Below are positions 48,719-58,940 of a stretch of 64,000 nucleotides of DNA, piece after piece. The DNA lies in NCBI GenBank assembly GCA_002394205.1, contig DGTC01000053.1:10736-74735 (forward strand), read 5' to 3'. Made by a program: the position numbers and the translations under genes. This stretch comes from Lachnospira sp. UBA4346 (GTDB lineage: Bacteria > Bacillota > Clostridia > Lachnospirales > Lachnospiraceae). Under the pieces are notes generated by a model that saw nothing but the letters and a program-made list of their open reading frames with translations, was not told the origin of the DNA and did not search any database. How positions within the stretch are numbered: the first letter of the stretch is position 1; each line of letters starts with the position of its first letter.

Positions 48719-49971
48719 TCATCCGTCTCGTCATATTTCTCATTGACAAAATCAATGACATCCTGCTTGAGTGCTTCTGTATCTGCCACGGATTCTTCTC
48801 CCAATGCTTTTAACTTCTGAACATCTTTGTGCGTAAATTCTTCATCTTCCTCATACTTCTTTGATAAAATATGAATCATTTTCCGTCGTCTGAGCTTTTC
48901 GACCATAATATTGTCCTTTTCCCGAATCCATGCAGCTAACAATACAATGAGCAGAAGCGTTCCAACATAACCAAGAATCGGATACAATACAGATACCAAC
49001 TGCTTAAATCCGGAAAAACTACAAACATAACCGATTCCCACCATTACAAACAGATAGATTCTTAACTTCTTTGTGTGATCTCCTGCAAAACGCTTTGCTG
49101 TGGCATAAAACAACGAAAATGCAGTGTTGAAAATCAGTGCAAAAATAACGATTGCATACACGAAAGCAAACACCGGAGAGATTTGCTTTACAATTGCAAG
49201 CATTGGAATCTCTGCATCTTTGGCTATCCCGATATTTGCAAACAAAGTAATAGATGCACAGAAAATAATAATCCCAATAATTGTTCCGCCAATCATACCG
49301 CCCTTTTGTGCATTTCCGATTTTTAACATAGAACCACCCAGCACAAATGCCATGGATACTCCCGTTACCGCACAGATAGAAAAATAGTTAACCGCCGACA
49401 TCACCGGAAATGGAATTGCTGGTTCTATGGTCTGTGCGACTGTACTTAACTGCGAAAAATCATAAGATTTTCCAAGAAATGTATATGCAGTAATCACAAC
49501 GAGCATCACGATAATAATCGGTGTAAATACCCCAAGAATCCCTGTAATCTTATTGAAGTCCAAAAATGATACGATGATAATCAACACGGAACAAATCAAT
49601 GCCCCCAGCCATGCCGGAATTCCAAACTGCTGATGCGCATTTGCTCCTGCACCTGCAATCATAACAAATCCGATGATAAATCCGGAAATAATCAATGTGA
49701 AATCTATCACTTTACTAAGAACCGGATGCGCAATCTGTTCCAACACATCCTGATGATTATCGGACTTATAATAACAGCCCAATGCTAAAATAATTCCACC
49801 AAAAATGATATTTAGTATTCCCAGAAGAACAACTGCAATCATTCCCTTTGTTCCAAAACACAAGAAATACTGTAATATATCCTGACCTGATGATAAACCG
49901 GCACCGACAATAATTCCAACATAGGCAAGTGCCACCGACATATAACGCTTAAAATTAATAATAAGACTCAC
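48715..49971 (-). CDS. YkvI-family membrane transporter
   Basis: A membrane protein with about 11 helices and a charged C-terminal tail (about 418 residues). The N-terminal signature YVGIIVGAGLSSGQDILQYF is that of the YkvI family, which has the LeuT-like fold and unknown substrates. The start is unsure: homologues begin just before NFKRYMSVALAYVG, where AGGAG lies ahead of GTG/CTT/ATT codons but no ATG. I give the GTG at 49971; ATG 49941 would cut into helix 1. It has the ABC remnant at its 3' end. Confidence 0.82.
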   Translation of the reverse strand: MSLIINFKRYMSVALAYVGIIVGAGLSSGQDILQYFLCFGTKGMIAVVLLGILNIIFGGIILALGCYYKSDNHQDVLEQIAHPVLSKVIDFTLIISGFIIGFVMIAGAGANAHQQFGIPAWLGALICSVLIIIVSFLDFNKITGILGVFTPIIIVMLVVITAYTFLGKSYDFSQLSTVAQTIEPAIPFPVMSAVNYFSICAVTGVSMAFVLGGSMLKIGNAQKGGMIGGTIIGIIIFCASITLFANIGIAKDAEIPMLAIVKQISPVFAFVYAIVIFALIFNTAFSLFYATAKRFAGDHTKKLRIYLFVMVGIGYVCSFSGFKQLVSVLYPILGYVGTLLLIVLLAAWIREKDNIMVEKLRRRKMIHILSKKYEEDEEFTHKDVQKLKALGEESVADTEALKQDVIDFVNEKYDETDD

Positions 49972-50044
49972 TCCTAACTTTACAGACCGGCTGGATATGA
50001 CATGAACTTTTGTCCATCTAATATCCATCCCTTTATAGAATAAC

Positions 50045-50094
50045 AAAAGAGGTTCTGATTCTCTGTCATACGACTGTCAACCAGAACCTCTTTT
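50045..50094 (-). terminator. terminator of the second chemoreceptor gene
   Basis: AAAAGAGGTTCTG (50045-50057) with CAGAACCTCTTTT (50082-50094), perfect 13-base stem, then TGTTATT on the minus strand. Confidence 0.8.
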
Positions 50095-50149
50095 ATTATA
50101 CCAAAAATATGCCTATGTAGCAAATTATGTTGTAGTATTTCAGATTACA

Positions 50150-51889
50150 TTATACATTTGTAAAATTTGAAGACTCATTTTTCAGATTATTAGCAACTTC
50201 GTTGTTATCCTTCATCTGGTCATTGACTGTTGCAAGTGAGTGAACCAAAGAATCCACGCTAATTGCTGCGTCTGTTACCCCCTGTGCACTTTCTTCCACT
50301 GCACGGCTAATTCCATCAACGGCATCTTTAATCTGTCCCATATGTTCCATAACATTCTTTGTTTCCTGTGCATAATCTCCCATCACTTCATCAATATGTG
50401 ATGCATCTTCATTATACTGCTGTCCGCCTTTGACAAACGCAGCATAGTCATTTAATACATTTTCATTGATGTATGCGATAATCTTTTCGGATGCTTTCAT
50501 CAGTCCCTGAACTGCCGCGATTACCTGCTCATTGATTGTCTGAATATTATTTGCTGTTTCTCTGCTTGAATCTGCAAGTCCACGAATCTCATCCGCAACA
50601 ACTGCAAAGCCCCTGCCAGCTTCTCCTGCTCTTGCCGCTTCAATAGATGCATTTAACGCAAGTAAGTTTGTCTGACTTGAAATGCTTAAGATTTCATCTG
50701 TAAGCTGTGTAACCTTTTCTACACTCTTACTATTTTCAAGTGCTATATTCATTTCCTGTGTGATATTGCCAACAATTTCATTCGTACTGTTCATGTTGTC
50801 TGTAGCAACACGCTCCAATTCAACTGCACGCTGTTTCATTTCCTGTGCATAACCTGAAATTGTCTCAGACTGTTCTGCCATGTGAACGACACGTTCTTCT
50901 GCGGAAGCTGTACTTTCATTGACATCGCTTGTTGTCGCAGATACTTCTTCCATCGTCGCAGAAAGTTCTTCCATAATGGCTGAAATATCATTTGCACTGT
51001 CACCAGATGCACTGACACTGCTTGATACACTGCCCACAACATTGTCTAATACATTGGAATTATGAACAATCTTGCCCATAATTCCCTGAAGCGTCTCTAT
51101 AAAATGATTGATTCCTTCAGAGGATACACCAATCTCATCCTTACAGCGTACATCTACTCGCTTTGTAAGATCGCCATGTCCTTTTCGAATATCTTCAATA
51201 ATCTCTTCCAACTGTGTCTTTTGGTTTTTGAGTGGTGCAATCACAGACTTATATGCAATAAATACTGTCACAAGCAAACCTGCTACCTCTAAGAGTGCAA
51301 AGACTGTTAAAATCATAGAACTATTCTTATATACACGCTCCTGCGATGCAGTCAGTTCCTCAATACGATTATCATTGCTTTCTACAAGCGCATCAATATT
51401 TCCCTTTAATGTCTTTGTCCAGTCTGCCATCGACTGATTTGCCTGTGTGACAGCACCGACACGGTCAGTTTTTGACAATTCAATAATGTCAAATGTCTTT
51501 TTCTGCGCATCCTTTAAATTCTGAAACAGTTCCTCTAACTCTTTTTGTTCTTCCGGACTGAACGTTTCTTTTTGTGACGTAAGCTGCTGCTCATATTTAT
51601 TTATTTTTTCAAAACATACATCAATTTCTTTTGTAATATAGTCTGAATGTCCTGTATCACCATCCGTTATGATTCCAAGCGTTAATTTCTGTACCTCTTC
51701 CGTACGAATATTAATCTCATCCAAAGCAACAATCATATCGATTCCATCACCTGATACCAATCTGCTTGATTCCTGATTATCTTTCAAAGCATAATGGGCA
51801 ATTGCAGAACTAAGTAATGCAAGAATTCCCATGCATACAACCGGCACAAGAATCTTGAACATAATTCCCATGTTTTTTAATTTCTTCAT
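50150..51889 (-). CDS. methyl-accepting chemotaxis protein
   Basis: A 579-residue receptor. Helix 1 (ILVPVVCMGILALLSSAIA), a four-helix-bundle sensor of about 150 residues, helix 2 (SMILTVFALLEVAGLLVTVF), HAMP, and a long cytoplasmic coiled coil. The hairpin tip reads IEAARAGEAGRGFAVVADEI, the CheA/CheW contact. AAGGAG ten bases before ATG 51889 sets the start. A TTGACA-17-TACACT promoter (52000-52005 and 51977-51982) with a GTTACA-AG-TGTAAC palindrome on the -10 precedes it. It is divergent from a TetR gene. Confidence 0.95.
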   Translation of the reverse strand: MKKLKNMGIMFKILVPVVCMGILALLSSAIAHYALKDNQESSRLVSGDGIDMIVALDEINIRTEEVQKLTLGIITDGDTGHSDYITKEIDVCFEKINKYEQQLTSQKETFSPEEQKELEELFQNLKDAQKKTFDIIELSKTDRVGAVTQANQSMADWTKTLKGNIDALVESNDNRIEELTASQERVYKNSSMILTVFALLEVAGLLVTVFIAYKSVIAPLKNQKTQLEEIIEDIRKGHGDLTKRVDVRCKDEIGVSSEGINHFIETLQGIMGKIVHNSNVLDNVVGSVSSSVSASGDSANDISAIMEELSATMEEVSATTSDVNESTASAEERVVHMAEQSETISGYAQEMKQRAVELERVATDNMNSTNEIVGNITQEMNIALENSKSVEKVTQLTDEILSISSQTNLLALNASIEAARAGEAGRGFAVVADEIRGLADSSRETANNIQTINEQVIAAVQGLMKASEKIIAYINENVLNDYAAFVKGGQQYNEDASHIDEVMGDYAQETKNVMEHMGQIKDAVDGISRAVEESAQGVTDAAISVDSLVHSLATVNDQMKDNNEVANNLKNESSNFTNV

Positions 51890-51970
51890 TTCTGTGTATC
51901 TCCTTCCTGATTCCAAATATAGTCCTACCCACAAACTATATACGGAATTTTGCGAAACCTTATTTTTAGC

Positions 51971-52005
51971 GTTACAAGTGTAACACCAACAATTGCTCCT
52001 GTCAA
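51971..52005 (-). promoter_or_regulatory. chemoreceptor promoter with palindrome
   Basis: TTGACA (52000-52005), 17 bases, TACACT (51977-51982). GTTACAAGTGTAAC (51971-51984) is a perfect palindrome that covers the -10, a likely repressor site. Confidence 0.7.
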
Positions 52006-52061
52006 TTTCTTAACAAAATTTTAATATTTATATATCATTTATAGATTTTATATGGATTTTA

Positions 52062-52089
52062 TTGACCGCTTATAAAAATATGCTATGAT
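52062..52089 (+). promoter_or_regulatory. promoter of the TetR gene
   Basis: TTGACC (52062-52067), 16 bases, TATGAT (52084-52089). Confidence 0.6.
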
Positions 52090-52155
52090 TTATTTTAGAA
52101 TCGTATCATGTTCCGATTGATTGTAAATGTAATGAAACAGAAAGGAGTATTGAAA

Positions 52156-52749
52156 ATGCACACACACCAGAAACGAGCAGAAAAATTAGCTACGCTCAAC
52201 ACATCTCTTGAAAAATTATCAAACGAACAGGCAAACAAACTGACAAAAGAATGTATCCAGTCTGCATTGCTAGAACTTATGAAAAATACTCCATTTGATA
52301 AAATTACAATTACGGATATCGTAAAACATTCCGGTGTATCCAGAATGGCATTTTACCGCAATTTTGACTCAAAACGTGCCATTTTATCAGACATGGCGGA
52401 TATATTATTTGGCGAACTCTACCTGATTTTAGCTGATTACAGACAGCATCAGACTTCTCTTACATGCTATCAGGCGATTTTTGAATTGTTTTGTAAATAT
52501 CAAGAAAATATACACATTCTTTTACACGGTGGAATTCATATTTCGGACTTTCTTGTTCATACAGAAGTTTTTTCAAAATGTTATATCGATGTGGATTTTA
52601 GAATCCGGTATAAAGATTTATCGTGGTGGGGTGCACTTGATTCGATTGTAATTGACTGGTTTGAACAGGGAATGAAAGAATCTGTAGAAGAAATGATTCA
52701 TGTATGCAACGACATTCTCCCACAGATTCCAATTGTACCGATTTTCTAA
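52156..52749 (+). CDS. TetR-family regulator
   Basis: A 197-residue repressor. Helix-turn-helix: ITDIVKHSGVSRMAFYRNF near residue 55, preceded by the usual first helix (CIQSALLELMKNTPFDKITI). The C-terminal half is a ligand-binding helical domain. AAAGGAG eight bases before ATG 52156 sets the start. It faces the chemoreceptor gene; the palindrome in that promoter may be its operator (inference). Confidence 0.9.
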   Translation: MHTHQKRAEKLATLNTSLEKLSNEQANKLTKECIQSALLELMKNTPFDKITITDIVKHSGVSRMAFYRNFDSKRAILSDMADILFGELYLILADYRQHQTSLTCYQAIFELFCKYQENIHILLHGGIHISDFLVHTEVFSKCYIDVDFRIRYKDLSWWGALDSIVIDWFEQGMKESVEEMIHVCNDILPQIPIVPIF

Positions 52750-52790
52750 AGTTGTTTTGTCTATCTGTCAATAATAAGCAGGGATTTGAC

Positions 52791-53189
52791 TTAATGCTCC
52801 TTATATTTTGACTGATATTTATACACAGCAAATTCCAGCTGCTTTAAAAGTTCCTCTGCAAACACTGCAATGGTTTCATCCTGTATCTCAGATAACTCAT
52901 ATCCTGCATATTCAGCTAATACCGGTGTCTTTAAAATATATTCCATTGCCTCTTTTGCATTACGAAATTCGGATTTTTGATTTGTTTCTTCCACATTTCC
53001 TAGTAACTCTATGGATGAAACTCCTAAAATCCGGCATAGTTTTTCGAATGTTTTTACGGGTATTTTCTCTATAGAAGAATCCTCATAACGATAAATCGTT
53101 GTTTTGGATACCCCCAGTTCTGCTGCAATCTGCTCTACCGGAATTTTCTTTTGTTTACGAATTTTTTGAATCTGCTCACCAATTGTCAT
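52791..53189 (-). CDS. XRE-family helix-turn-helix protein
   Basis: A 132-residue DNA-binding protein: Cro/C1-type domain IGEQIQKIRKQKKIPVEQIA and ELGVSKTTIYRYEDSSIEKI in the first 60 residues, then a helical tail of unknown role. It may sense the cell state. AGGAGAG six bases before ATG 53189 fixes the start. It lies downstream of the diguanylate cyclase, on the same strand. Confidence 0.9.
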   Translation of the reverse strand: MTIGEQIQKIRKQKKIPVEQIAAELGVSKTTIYRYEDSSIEKIPVKTFEKLCRILGVSSIELLGNVEETNQKSEFRNAKEAMEYILKTPVLAEYAGYELSEIQDETIAVFAEELLKQLEFAVYKYQSKYKEH

Positions 53190-53239
53190 TCCAAACTCTC
53201 CTGCTTTTACCGTCATTTATCTATGACAAAATACTGTTA

Positions 53240-54511
53240 TTATATATCAATAACATAACGATTTCTTCCTTGTTTTTTTGCTTCATAAAGTGCATTATCT
53301 ACACGTTTCATAATATCTTCCACAGAGTTATCTGTCTCATGAAATATTGTAAATCCCATAGAAGATGTCAGACGAACCACTCCACGTTCTGTTTCAATTT
53401 GTATTCCGTGTATTGCTGCAAGCAACTTATCTCCAATTCCGGAAACATTCATATGACTGTCGTATTCAAACATACATACAAACTCATCGCCACCCCACCG
53501 AATCAGCTTATCCTGTGCACGCAATGAGGACTGTATGGCTGCCGAAAAACGTTGTAATGCCACATCTCCTATCTCATGTCCATATGTATCATTTACCTTC
53601 TTAAAATAATCAATATCTGCCATCATCACAAGAATATTTTTCTTTCGCTTACGAAACATATGATAATAAACCTGTATCAGAGAATCTCCATATCTTCTTG
53701 AACCAGCACCTGTTAAATGATCTGATTCCACCTGATTTTTTAAAAGCTGTTCCCCTATCCGGTACTGGTCTCTCTGTAATCTGTATAATAAAATATATCC
53801 TGCAATCAGAATGCCTTCTAAAATAAGTATTCCCTCAATTGCATATGGTAAAATTCTTGTCCGTGCCTCCTCTACATATACATCCAAATCATCTATATGC
53901 ACTCCCATGGATATCATCCAGTTATAATCTGAATAAAGTTGTGTATATGCAATCTTTTTTGTGACCTCATCGGAATTCAACTTTTTGAAAAGATACTCAT
54001 GATAAACCCAGCCATTTTCTTTTAATTCTTCTAATTCTTCTCTATATAAATAATATCCATTTCCATCATCTTTATCTGTAGATAAATACATTCCTTCTGT
54101 TTCCGGCTCTCCCGGATGAATTAAACGTCTTGCATAATTGTCTCCTCCCTCAAATGACAACAGCTCCTTCACCCACGGATATGCACCATCTTCAAAGGAA
54201 GACGAATATATCCAACGTCTCAGACACTGATATAAATGCTCCTTTACCTGCTCATTTGTCACATCCGTATATTTTGCCATATAATCTTGTTTTTCCGCAT
54301 CTAAGGTGCAAACAATATTTTTAACAGTATTCGTTATTTCTGTCTTTTTTATTTCAAGCATACTAGCCTGTGTGGTTTGTGCCACGCTATGTGTAATCCA
54401 CCGAAATTGAAACAACATTACCATTAACACTAAACAACTCGATAAAACCAGTCTCATTCCTAATATTTGTTCTTTACTGAGACTATTCTGCCAGCTTCGG
54501 AATCGTTTCAT
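53240..54511 (-). CDS. diguanylate cyclase with extracellular Cache sensor
   Basis: A 423-residue membrane protein. Helix 1 (RLVLSSCLVLMVMLFQF) and helix 2 (AIEGILILEGILIAGYILLY) flank a single Cache-type domain (YSDYNWMISMGVHIDDLDVY). The C-terminal GGDEF domain has an intact active site RWGGDEF and VMMADIDYFKKVND, so it should make cyclic di-GMP. No RxxD inhibitory site is seen before the GGDEF. It signals some external ligand into motility or adhesion control. Confidence 0.94.
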   Translation of the reverse strand: MKRFRSWQNSLSKEQILGMRLVLSSCLVLMVMLFQFRWITHSVAQTTQASMLEIKKTEITNTVKNIVCTLDAEKQDYMAKYTDVTNEQVKEHLYQCLRRWIYSSSFEDGAYPWVKELLSFEGGDNYARRLIHPGEPETEGMYLSTDKDDGNGYYLYREELEELKENGWVYHEYLFKKLNSDEVTKKIAYTQLYSDYNWMISMGVHIDDLDVYVEEARTRILPYAIEGILILEGILIAGYILLYRLQRDQYRIGEQLLKNQVESDHLTGAGSRRYGDSLIQVYYHMFRKRKKNILVMMADIDYFKKVNDTYGHEIGDVALQRFSAAIQSSLRAQDKLIRWGGDEFVCMFEYDSHMNVSGIGDKLLAAIHGIQIETERGVVRLTSSMGFTIFHETDNSVEDIMKRVDNALYEAKKQGRNRYVIDI

Positions 54512-54630
54512 CAACCATCCCCCCAATCTGTTGATACTCACAATACACTAATCTACTATTATTTTAATACAAAAGATATATATAGTCAAAACATTTCCCT
54601 ACCAACTGAAACATTTTTTATAATTATAAA

Positions 54631-54671
54631 AATCTCCAACGTACCCAAAGAAATCAGGTACATCGGAGATT
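54631..54671 (-). terminator. terminator of the surface protein gene
   Basis: AATCTCC-AAC-GTACC pairs with GGTAC-ATC-GGAGATT; on the minus strand it is followed by TTTATAATT. Confidence 0.75.
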
Positions 54672-54696
54672 CTGCTTCTTGCATGTTTAATTTTGA

Positions 54697-56280
54697 TTAT
54701 CTTGCTCTTTTCTTGTTCTTTCTATTTGCATGAAAATAATATCCTAATGTGATAAGTACTAACAATCCCACTGCAAAAGCGATAATGATTACCATCACTG
54801 CAGTCTGATTGGTCTTTACATCTACGGAACATTCTGCTTGAACTTTGCCATTTACAACATAAGATACCGTTGTTGTTCCTGTATGTACGCCTTTTACAAC
54901 ACCATCCTGACTCACTTTCGCAACAGACTCATCAGATGACTGCCAGTATGCATCCGTCAGCGTGGCATTGGACGGTGTAATCTGAAGTCCAATCTGTTCG
55001 GTATTATTTTTTGTTATGGTAAGCTGCTGTCTGTTTAATGTACACTTTTCTACCGCAACCAATCTGTTTATCGCACGTCCAACAGTTGTATGACACACCG
55101 AACAGACTCCTTCTTCATATCCTGTCTGCTCATATGTAGGTGATACCTTTGTTGTATACGTCTGAACCTGATGTGCTTTCTTTGTATATGCATCCGTATA
55201 TGTATATCCACACTGTGTACATGTGTGTGTCGTATATCCAAACTGCTCACATCCCGGTTCTGTAACCACACTGCTATACACAGGATTTGCACACATTTCC
55301 GGTTTCAGATTAACAGAATAATCCATTCGTTCATCTCTGGTAAAATTCTCTGTATTATTTGAAACATACAACCCGCCTAACATTTCTCCGTAAACCGGTG
55401 CACAATAGGCTCTTCTATCTGTGTTATCTTCAAAAAATGTAATAAATCCGTCAACATGACAATTTCTAATATTTCCGGTTGCGCCTGTTCCCTTTGGATA
55501 TGGCATATGCATGCCGATAATTCCTCCGTTATGCACATAACCATGATCTGAATCATAGCCGGCAATCTTAACGTTACAATTCGAAATATTCATATAACCG
55601 TCAGAAATAATGCCACCCATAAACTGTTCGTCTTTATCTTCCACATTCGTATCTGTACAAATGAGTGTCACATCAACCGTACTGTTTGATACCGTTCCGT
55701 TACCAAAACCTACAACACCTGCTACACCAAACATATGACTTCCTGTTGTTAAAGAATAATTTCCCTGAATGGTACAATTGTCAATCGTACTATTGTCAGA
55801 ATATCCGGCAACACCTCCTACAAATGCACTTTCTTCAGACTCTGCCGTAATTCGCTCGTTGATAAGTCCCAGATTCTGAATCGTCGCTCCTTTCATCGTG
55901 CTAAACATTCCTGCAAAATGAGACTGGTATGTCTTCATATTTCCATCATACGTTACTTCTGTCGGTTCTGTGACCATTGTTACCGAAAGATTCAGAATAC
56001 TGTGACCATTTCCGTCTAATACTCCCTGAAAAGCAATCGGTTTCCAATCAACTCCTGTCATATCAATATCATCAATCAATACATAATTTCCGGAAGGATT
56101 CTCTGCAATCTGCAATAAATCCTGTGGGCTGCCAATATATGTATATCCTGCATACTGATTCATCTGAAATTCTTCTGCCATAGCCTGTTTGGGTACTGCA
56201 AATGGTATTGCAATGATACTGCTCATCGCAACCGTCGTACAAATGGCAGCCAAATGTAGCTTTTTTATACTTCTTTTCAT
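54697..56280 (-). CDS. cell-surface protein with GLUG-type repeats and Ig-like domain
   Basis: A 527-residue exported protein. Signal peptide to about residue 35 (AAICTTVAMSSIIAIPFAV). A right-handed beta-type repeat region follows (GVLDGNGHSILNLSV, FVGGVAGYSDNSTIDNCTI). Then cysteine-rich modules (CEQFGYTTHTCTQCGYTY and GYEEGVCSVCHTTVG), a bacterial Ig-like BIG_2 domain (DESVAKVSQDGVVKGVHTG) and a C-terminal membrane helix with a basic tail. There is no LPxTG motif. It is probably membrane-anchored and surface-exposed; ligand unknown. Confidence 0.88.
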   Translation of the reverse strand: MKRSIKKLHLAAICTTVAMSSIIAIPFAVPKQAMAEEFQMNQYAGYTYIGSPQDLLQIAENPSGNYVLIDDIDMTGVDWKPIAFQGVLDGNGHSILNLSVTMVTEPTEVTYDGNMKTYQSHFAGMFSTMKGATIQNLGLINERITAESEESAFVGGVAGYSDNSTIDNCTIQGNYSLTTGSHMFGVAGVVGFGNGTVSNSTVDVTLICTDTNVEDKDEQFMGGIISDGYMNISNCNVKIAGYDSDHGYVHNGGIIGMHMPYPKGTGATGNIRNCHVDGFITFFEDNTDRRAYCAPVYGEMLGGLYVSNNTENFTRDERMDYSVNLKPEMCANPVYSSVVTEPGCEQFGYTTHTCTQCGYTYTDAYTKKAHQVQTYTTKVSPTYEQTGYEEGVCSVCHTTVGRAINRLVAVEKCTLNRQQLTITKNNTEQIGLQITPSNATLTDAYWQSSDESVAKVSQDGVVKGVHTGTTTVSYVVNGKVQAECSVDVKTNQTAVMVIIIAFAVGLLVLITLGYYFHANRKNKKRAR

Positions 56281-56429
56281 CTTTAATCTCAACATTGCTC
56301 TCTACCCTCTTATTTTTCACTTCTTATTGACGCACATTATGCGTGACAACCACTGCCACGCATAACACAAATCATATCATATTTTTATATTTGATTCAAT
56401 TCTTGAACAGTACTGTCACATCTTCTTTG

Positions 56430-57032
56430 TTACATTTCCAACAAAGAATCCAACTGCTCCAATAAATATTCTTTTGATGTAACGGTATATGCTTCCATTC
56501 CAAATGTATTTGCAGCATCCACATTTTCCTGTCTGTCATCAAAAAATATACAGTTTTCCGGCTCTAGTTCATATTTGTCACACAAACACTGATAAATACG
56601 CATATCCGGCTTTAACAAATGAACCTGATAAGATACAACCATTCCATCAATATCTTTTAAAAATGGAGCATCCTTTGTGTGTTTTGTAAATAAATCTTCC
56701 GAATAATTAGATAACAAATAAATTTGATAACCTGCCTGTTTGAGCTTATGAACACGCTCCCACACATCCGGACGTGCAACTTTCATTAACTCACCGTGTT
56801 CAATGAACCAGCGAATATGCTTTGCATCTTCCGGATATTTCTGTTCATACTGCCTGATAATTTCTTCTTTTGCTGCTGTATTTGCATCAAAATCTTTCCA
56901 CAATGAATCTTCAAAAATCTGTATTCCCAAGCGATTTGCATACGATTCTTCCAATTCATAATCGTCCGTCAACATTTCTTTCCAACGGTACTCTAACAAA
57001 ACTTCTCCAACATCAAAAATAATATGCTTCAT
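56430..57032 (-). CDS. HAD-family phosphatase
   Basis: A 200-residue HAD hydrolase of subfamily IA (YihX-like). Motif I FDVGEVLLEY near residue 5, motif II LLSNYSE near 105, and motif III/IV KPDMRIY and FFDDRQENVDAA. The second Asp of motif I is replaced by Gly, as in several YihX-type sugar phosphatases. Substrate probably a sugar phosphate or similar. AAAGGG precedes ATG 57032. Confidence 0.9.
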   Translation of the reverse strand: MKHIIFDVGEVLLEYRWKEMLTDDYELEESYANRLGIQIFEDSLWKDFDANTAAKEEIIRQYEQKYPEDAKHIRWFIEHGELMKVARPDVWERVHKLKQAGYQIYLLSNYSEDLFTKHTKDAPFLKDIDGMVVSYQVHLLKPDMRIYQCLCDKYELEPENCIFFDDRQENVDAANTFGMEAYTVTSKEYLLEQLDSLLEM

Positions 57033-57085
57033 TTCGAACAACCCTTTCTATTATTATACAGTATTTTCTAATGTACTTACGAACA

Positions 57086-58810
57086 TTATTTTGCTGCTGT
57101 CATTGGGGCTTTTACAGTATTATCATTCTGCGAATTCTTTGTAGTTTCTATATTTGTTGTTTCCTCTTGTTTCTCAGTCTGCGTGGTCATCTCTGTCGTT
57201 TCTGCCTTTGTTTCCTGCTTCTTTACAGATTCGCTTTCTTCTTTAGAAGCCGTTGTATCCTCTGACGTCTTTACTTTTTCTGATGTCTTTGTCTGCTCTG
57301 AAGACTGTAACTCTTTCTGTTCTTCTGTCTTCTTTACAGCAGCTAAACCTGCTGTAACGGAATATGTCTTATCTTCAAATGTGTACGTTCCATTGTAGGT
57401 AAAATCAACGCCACCATTCTTTACATACCATGTTCCGACTTCATTCGCTGCCAATCCTGTGTATGAAAAATCCACCTGACCATTATCAATATACCACCAA
57501 CCAAACTCATTACTTGCAAGTCCTGTAAATGTAAAATCAACTGCTCCATTGGTTACTTTCCACCAGCCGTACTCATTTTCTGCTACACCTGTGTAAGTAA
57601 AATCGACTTGTCCACCGACAATTCTCCACCAGCCGTATTCATTATTTGCAATACCTGTATAGTTAAAATCAACACGTCCATCTGTTATTTTCCACCAGCC
57701 AAACTCATTTTCTGCTACGCCTGTATACTCAAATGCAACACGGCCATCCGTAATTTTCCACCAGCCATTCACATTTTCAACAAGTCCGTTGTATGTAAAA
57801 TCAACTTGTCCATTTGCTACATACCACCAGCCATATTCATTTCCTGCAAGTCCGGTATAATCTGCTGCAACTTTACCGCCAACAACATAATTCCAAATAC
57901 CGGATGCAAATGTCAGTCCTGTGTAAGAGAAATCAACCTGTCCGTCGGTAATATACCATTCCCCAAATTCATTTGCTGCAATACCATTGAAATCCTTTAC
58001 AACTTCACCTTCATTATAATAATACCAGTTTCCATCATCTCCCTGATATACACCTGTGCGATTACTTTTCTTCGTTAAATGGTAATACTCTGCAATCCCT
58101 GTTGCATCTGCCACACCCATTGCATGTAACATACTATCATCAGCAAGCAATGCAGCATCGTCTTCATTTGATACATATGCATGTTCAATAATCATACCTA
58201 CAAACCCGTGATACTTTGCAGTCCGAATAATCGCATAATAATCTGCTCTGGAACCATCCGGATACCAGTTCTCATCAAGTGCTTTGTCTTCATCACTGTT
58301 TCTTGTATGCAAGCCTCTGTCATTAAGTCCCAATGCTCCCAACTGATTTGCAATAGACTGTGAAAGATCATACCCTATTTCATGAAACTCCGGAATATAA
58401 TTTCCATTTGGATAATAAATTTCATATCCTCTTGCATCAGCTCCTGCATTATTATGCAAACTAATTAACACATCTGCTCCGAAAGCCTTCGCATAATCTG
58501 CTCTTGCATACAGACACTGTCTCGTACTCAGCCATGGATTCGCACAATCTAATGTATCATGTGTCAAATAAACCGTTACCCCATCGTATTGTTCTAGTTC
58601 TTCTTTACAGGAAAGTGCAATCTGCATATTACATTCTTCTTCCCGAACTCCATAATATCCTCTTGCACCCACATGCATCGCATCATGCCCCGGATCTAGT
58701 ACAACTACTACGTTCTCTTTCGCTTCAACCTGTATTGTATCTTTTGCCGTAAAGCCTGCAATCAATGCAAATGCAATAGCCGGTATGAATAATAAATGTC
58801 GTCTTCTCAT
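57086..58810 (-). CDS. secreted N-acetylmuramoyl-L-alanine amidase with tandem wall repeats
   Basis: A 574-residue exported cell-wall hydrolase. Signal peptide to about residue 30 (HLLFIPAIAFALIAGFTA). The Amidase_3 domain has zinc ligands in VLDPGHDAMHVGARG, then Glu in REEECNM, SLHNNAG near residue 120, and IIEHAYVSN near 205. From residue 255 to 480 there are about ten repeats of 22 residues, GWWYxxxGQVDFxYTGLAxNE. A Thr/Glu/Lys-rich tail follows (TTQTEKQEETTNIE). The repeats probably bind wall polymers. Confidence 0.94.
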   Translation of the reverse strand: MRRRHLLFIPAIAFALIAGFTAKDTIQVEAKENVVVVLDPGHDAMHVGARGYYGVREEECNMQIALSCKEELEQYDGVTVYLTHDTLDCANPWLSTRQCLYARADYAKAFGADVLISLHNNAGADARGYEIYYPNGNYIPEFHEIGYDLSQSIANQLGALGLNDRGLHTRNSDEDKALDENWYPDGSRADYYAIIRTAKYHGFVGMIIEHAYVSNEDDAALLADDSMLHAMGVADATGIAEYYHLTKKSNRTGVYQGDDGNWYYYNEGEVVKDFNGIAANEFGEWYITDGQVDFSYTGLTFASGIWNYVVGGKVAADYTGLAGNEYGWWYVANGQVDFTYNGLVENVNGWWKITDGRVAFEYTGVAENEFGWWKITDGRVDFNYTGIANNEYGWWRIVGGQVDFTYTGVAENEYGWWKVTNGAVDFTFTGLASNEFGWWYIDNGQVDFSYTGLAANEVGTWYVKNGGVDFTYNGTYTFEDKTYSVTAGLAAVKKTEEQKELQSSEQTKTSEKVKTSEDTTASKEESESVKKQETKAETTEMTTQTEKQEETTNIETTKNSQNDNTVKAPMTAAK

Positions 58811-58940
58811 AAAATATCCCCTATTCCTTTCCTCCACAAATAATCTTCTTGTAAAAACTATATTTTATGATAGCACATTTCTAGCATTTATGCGAATAAA
58901 TTTCATCCTTCTCTGTATCAGACCAATATAATCACATTTC

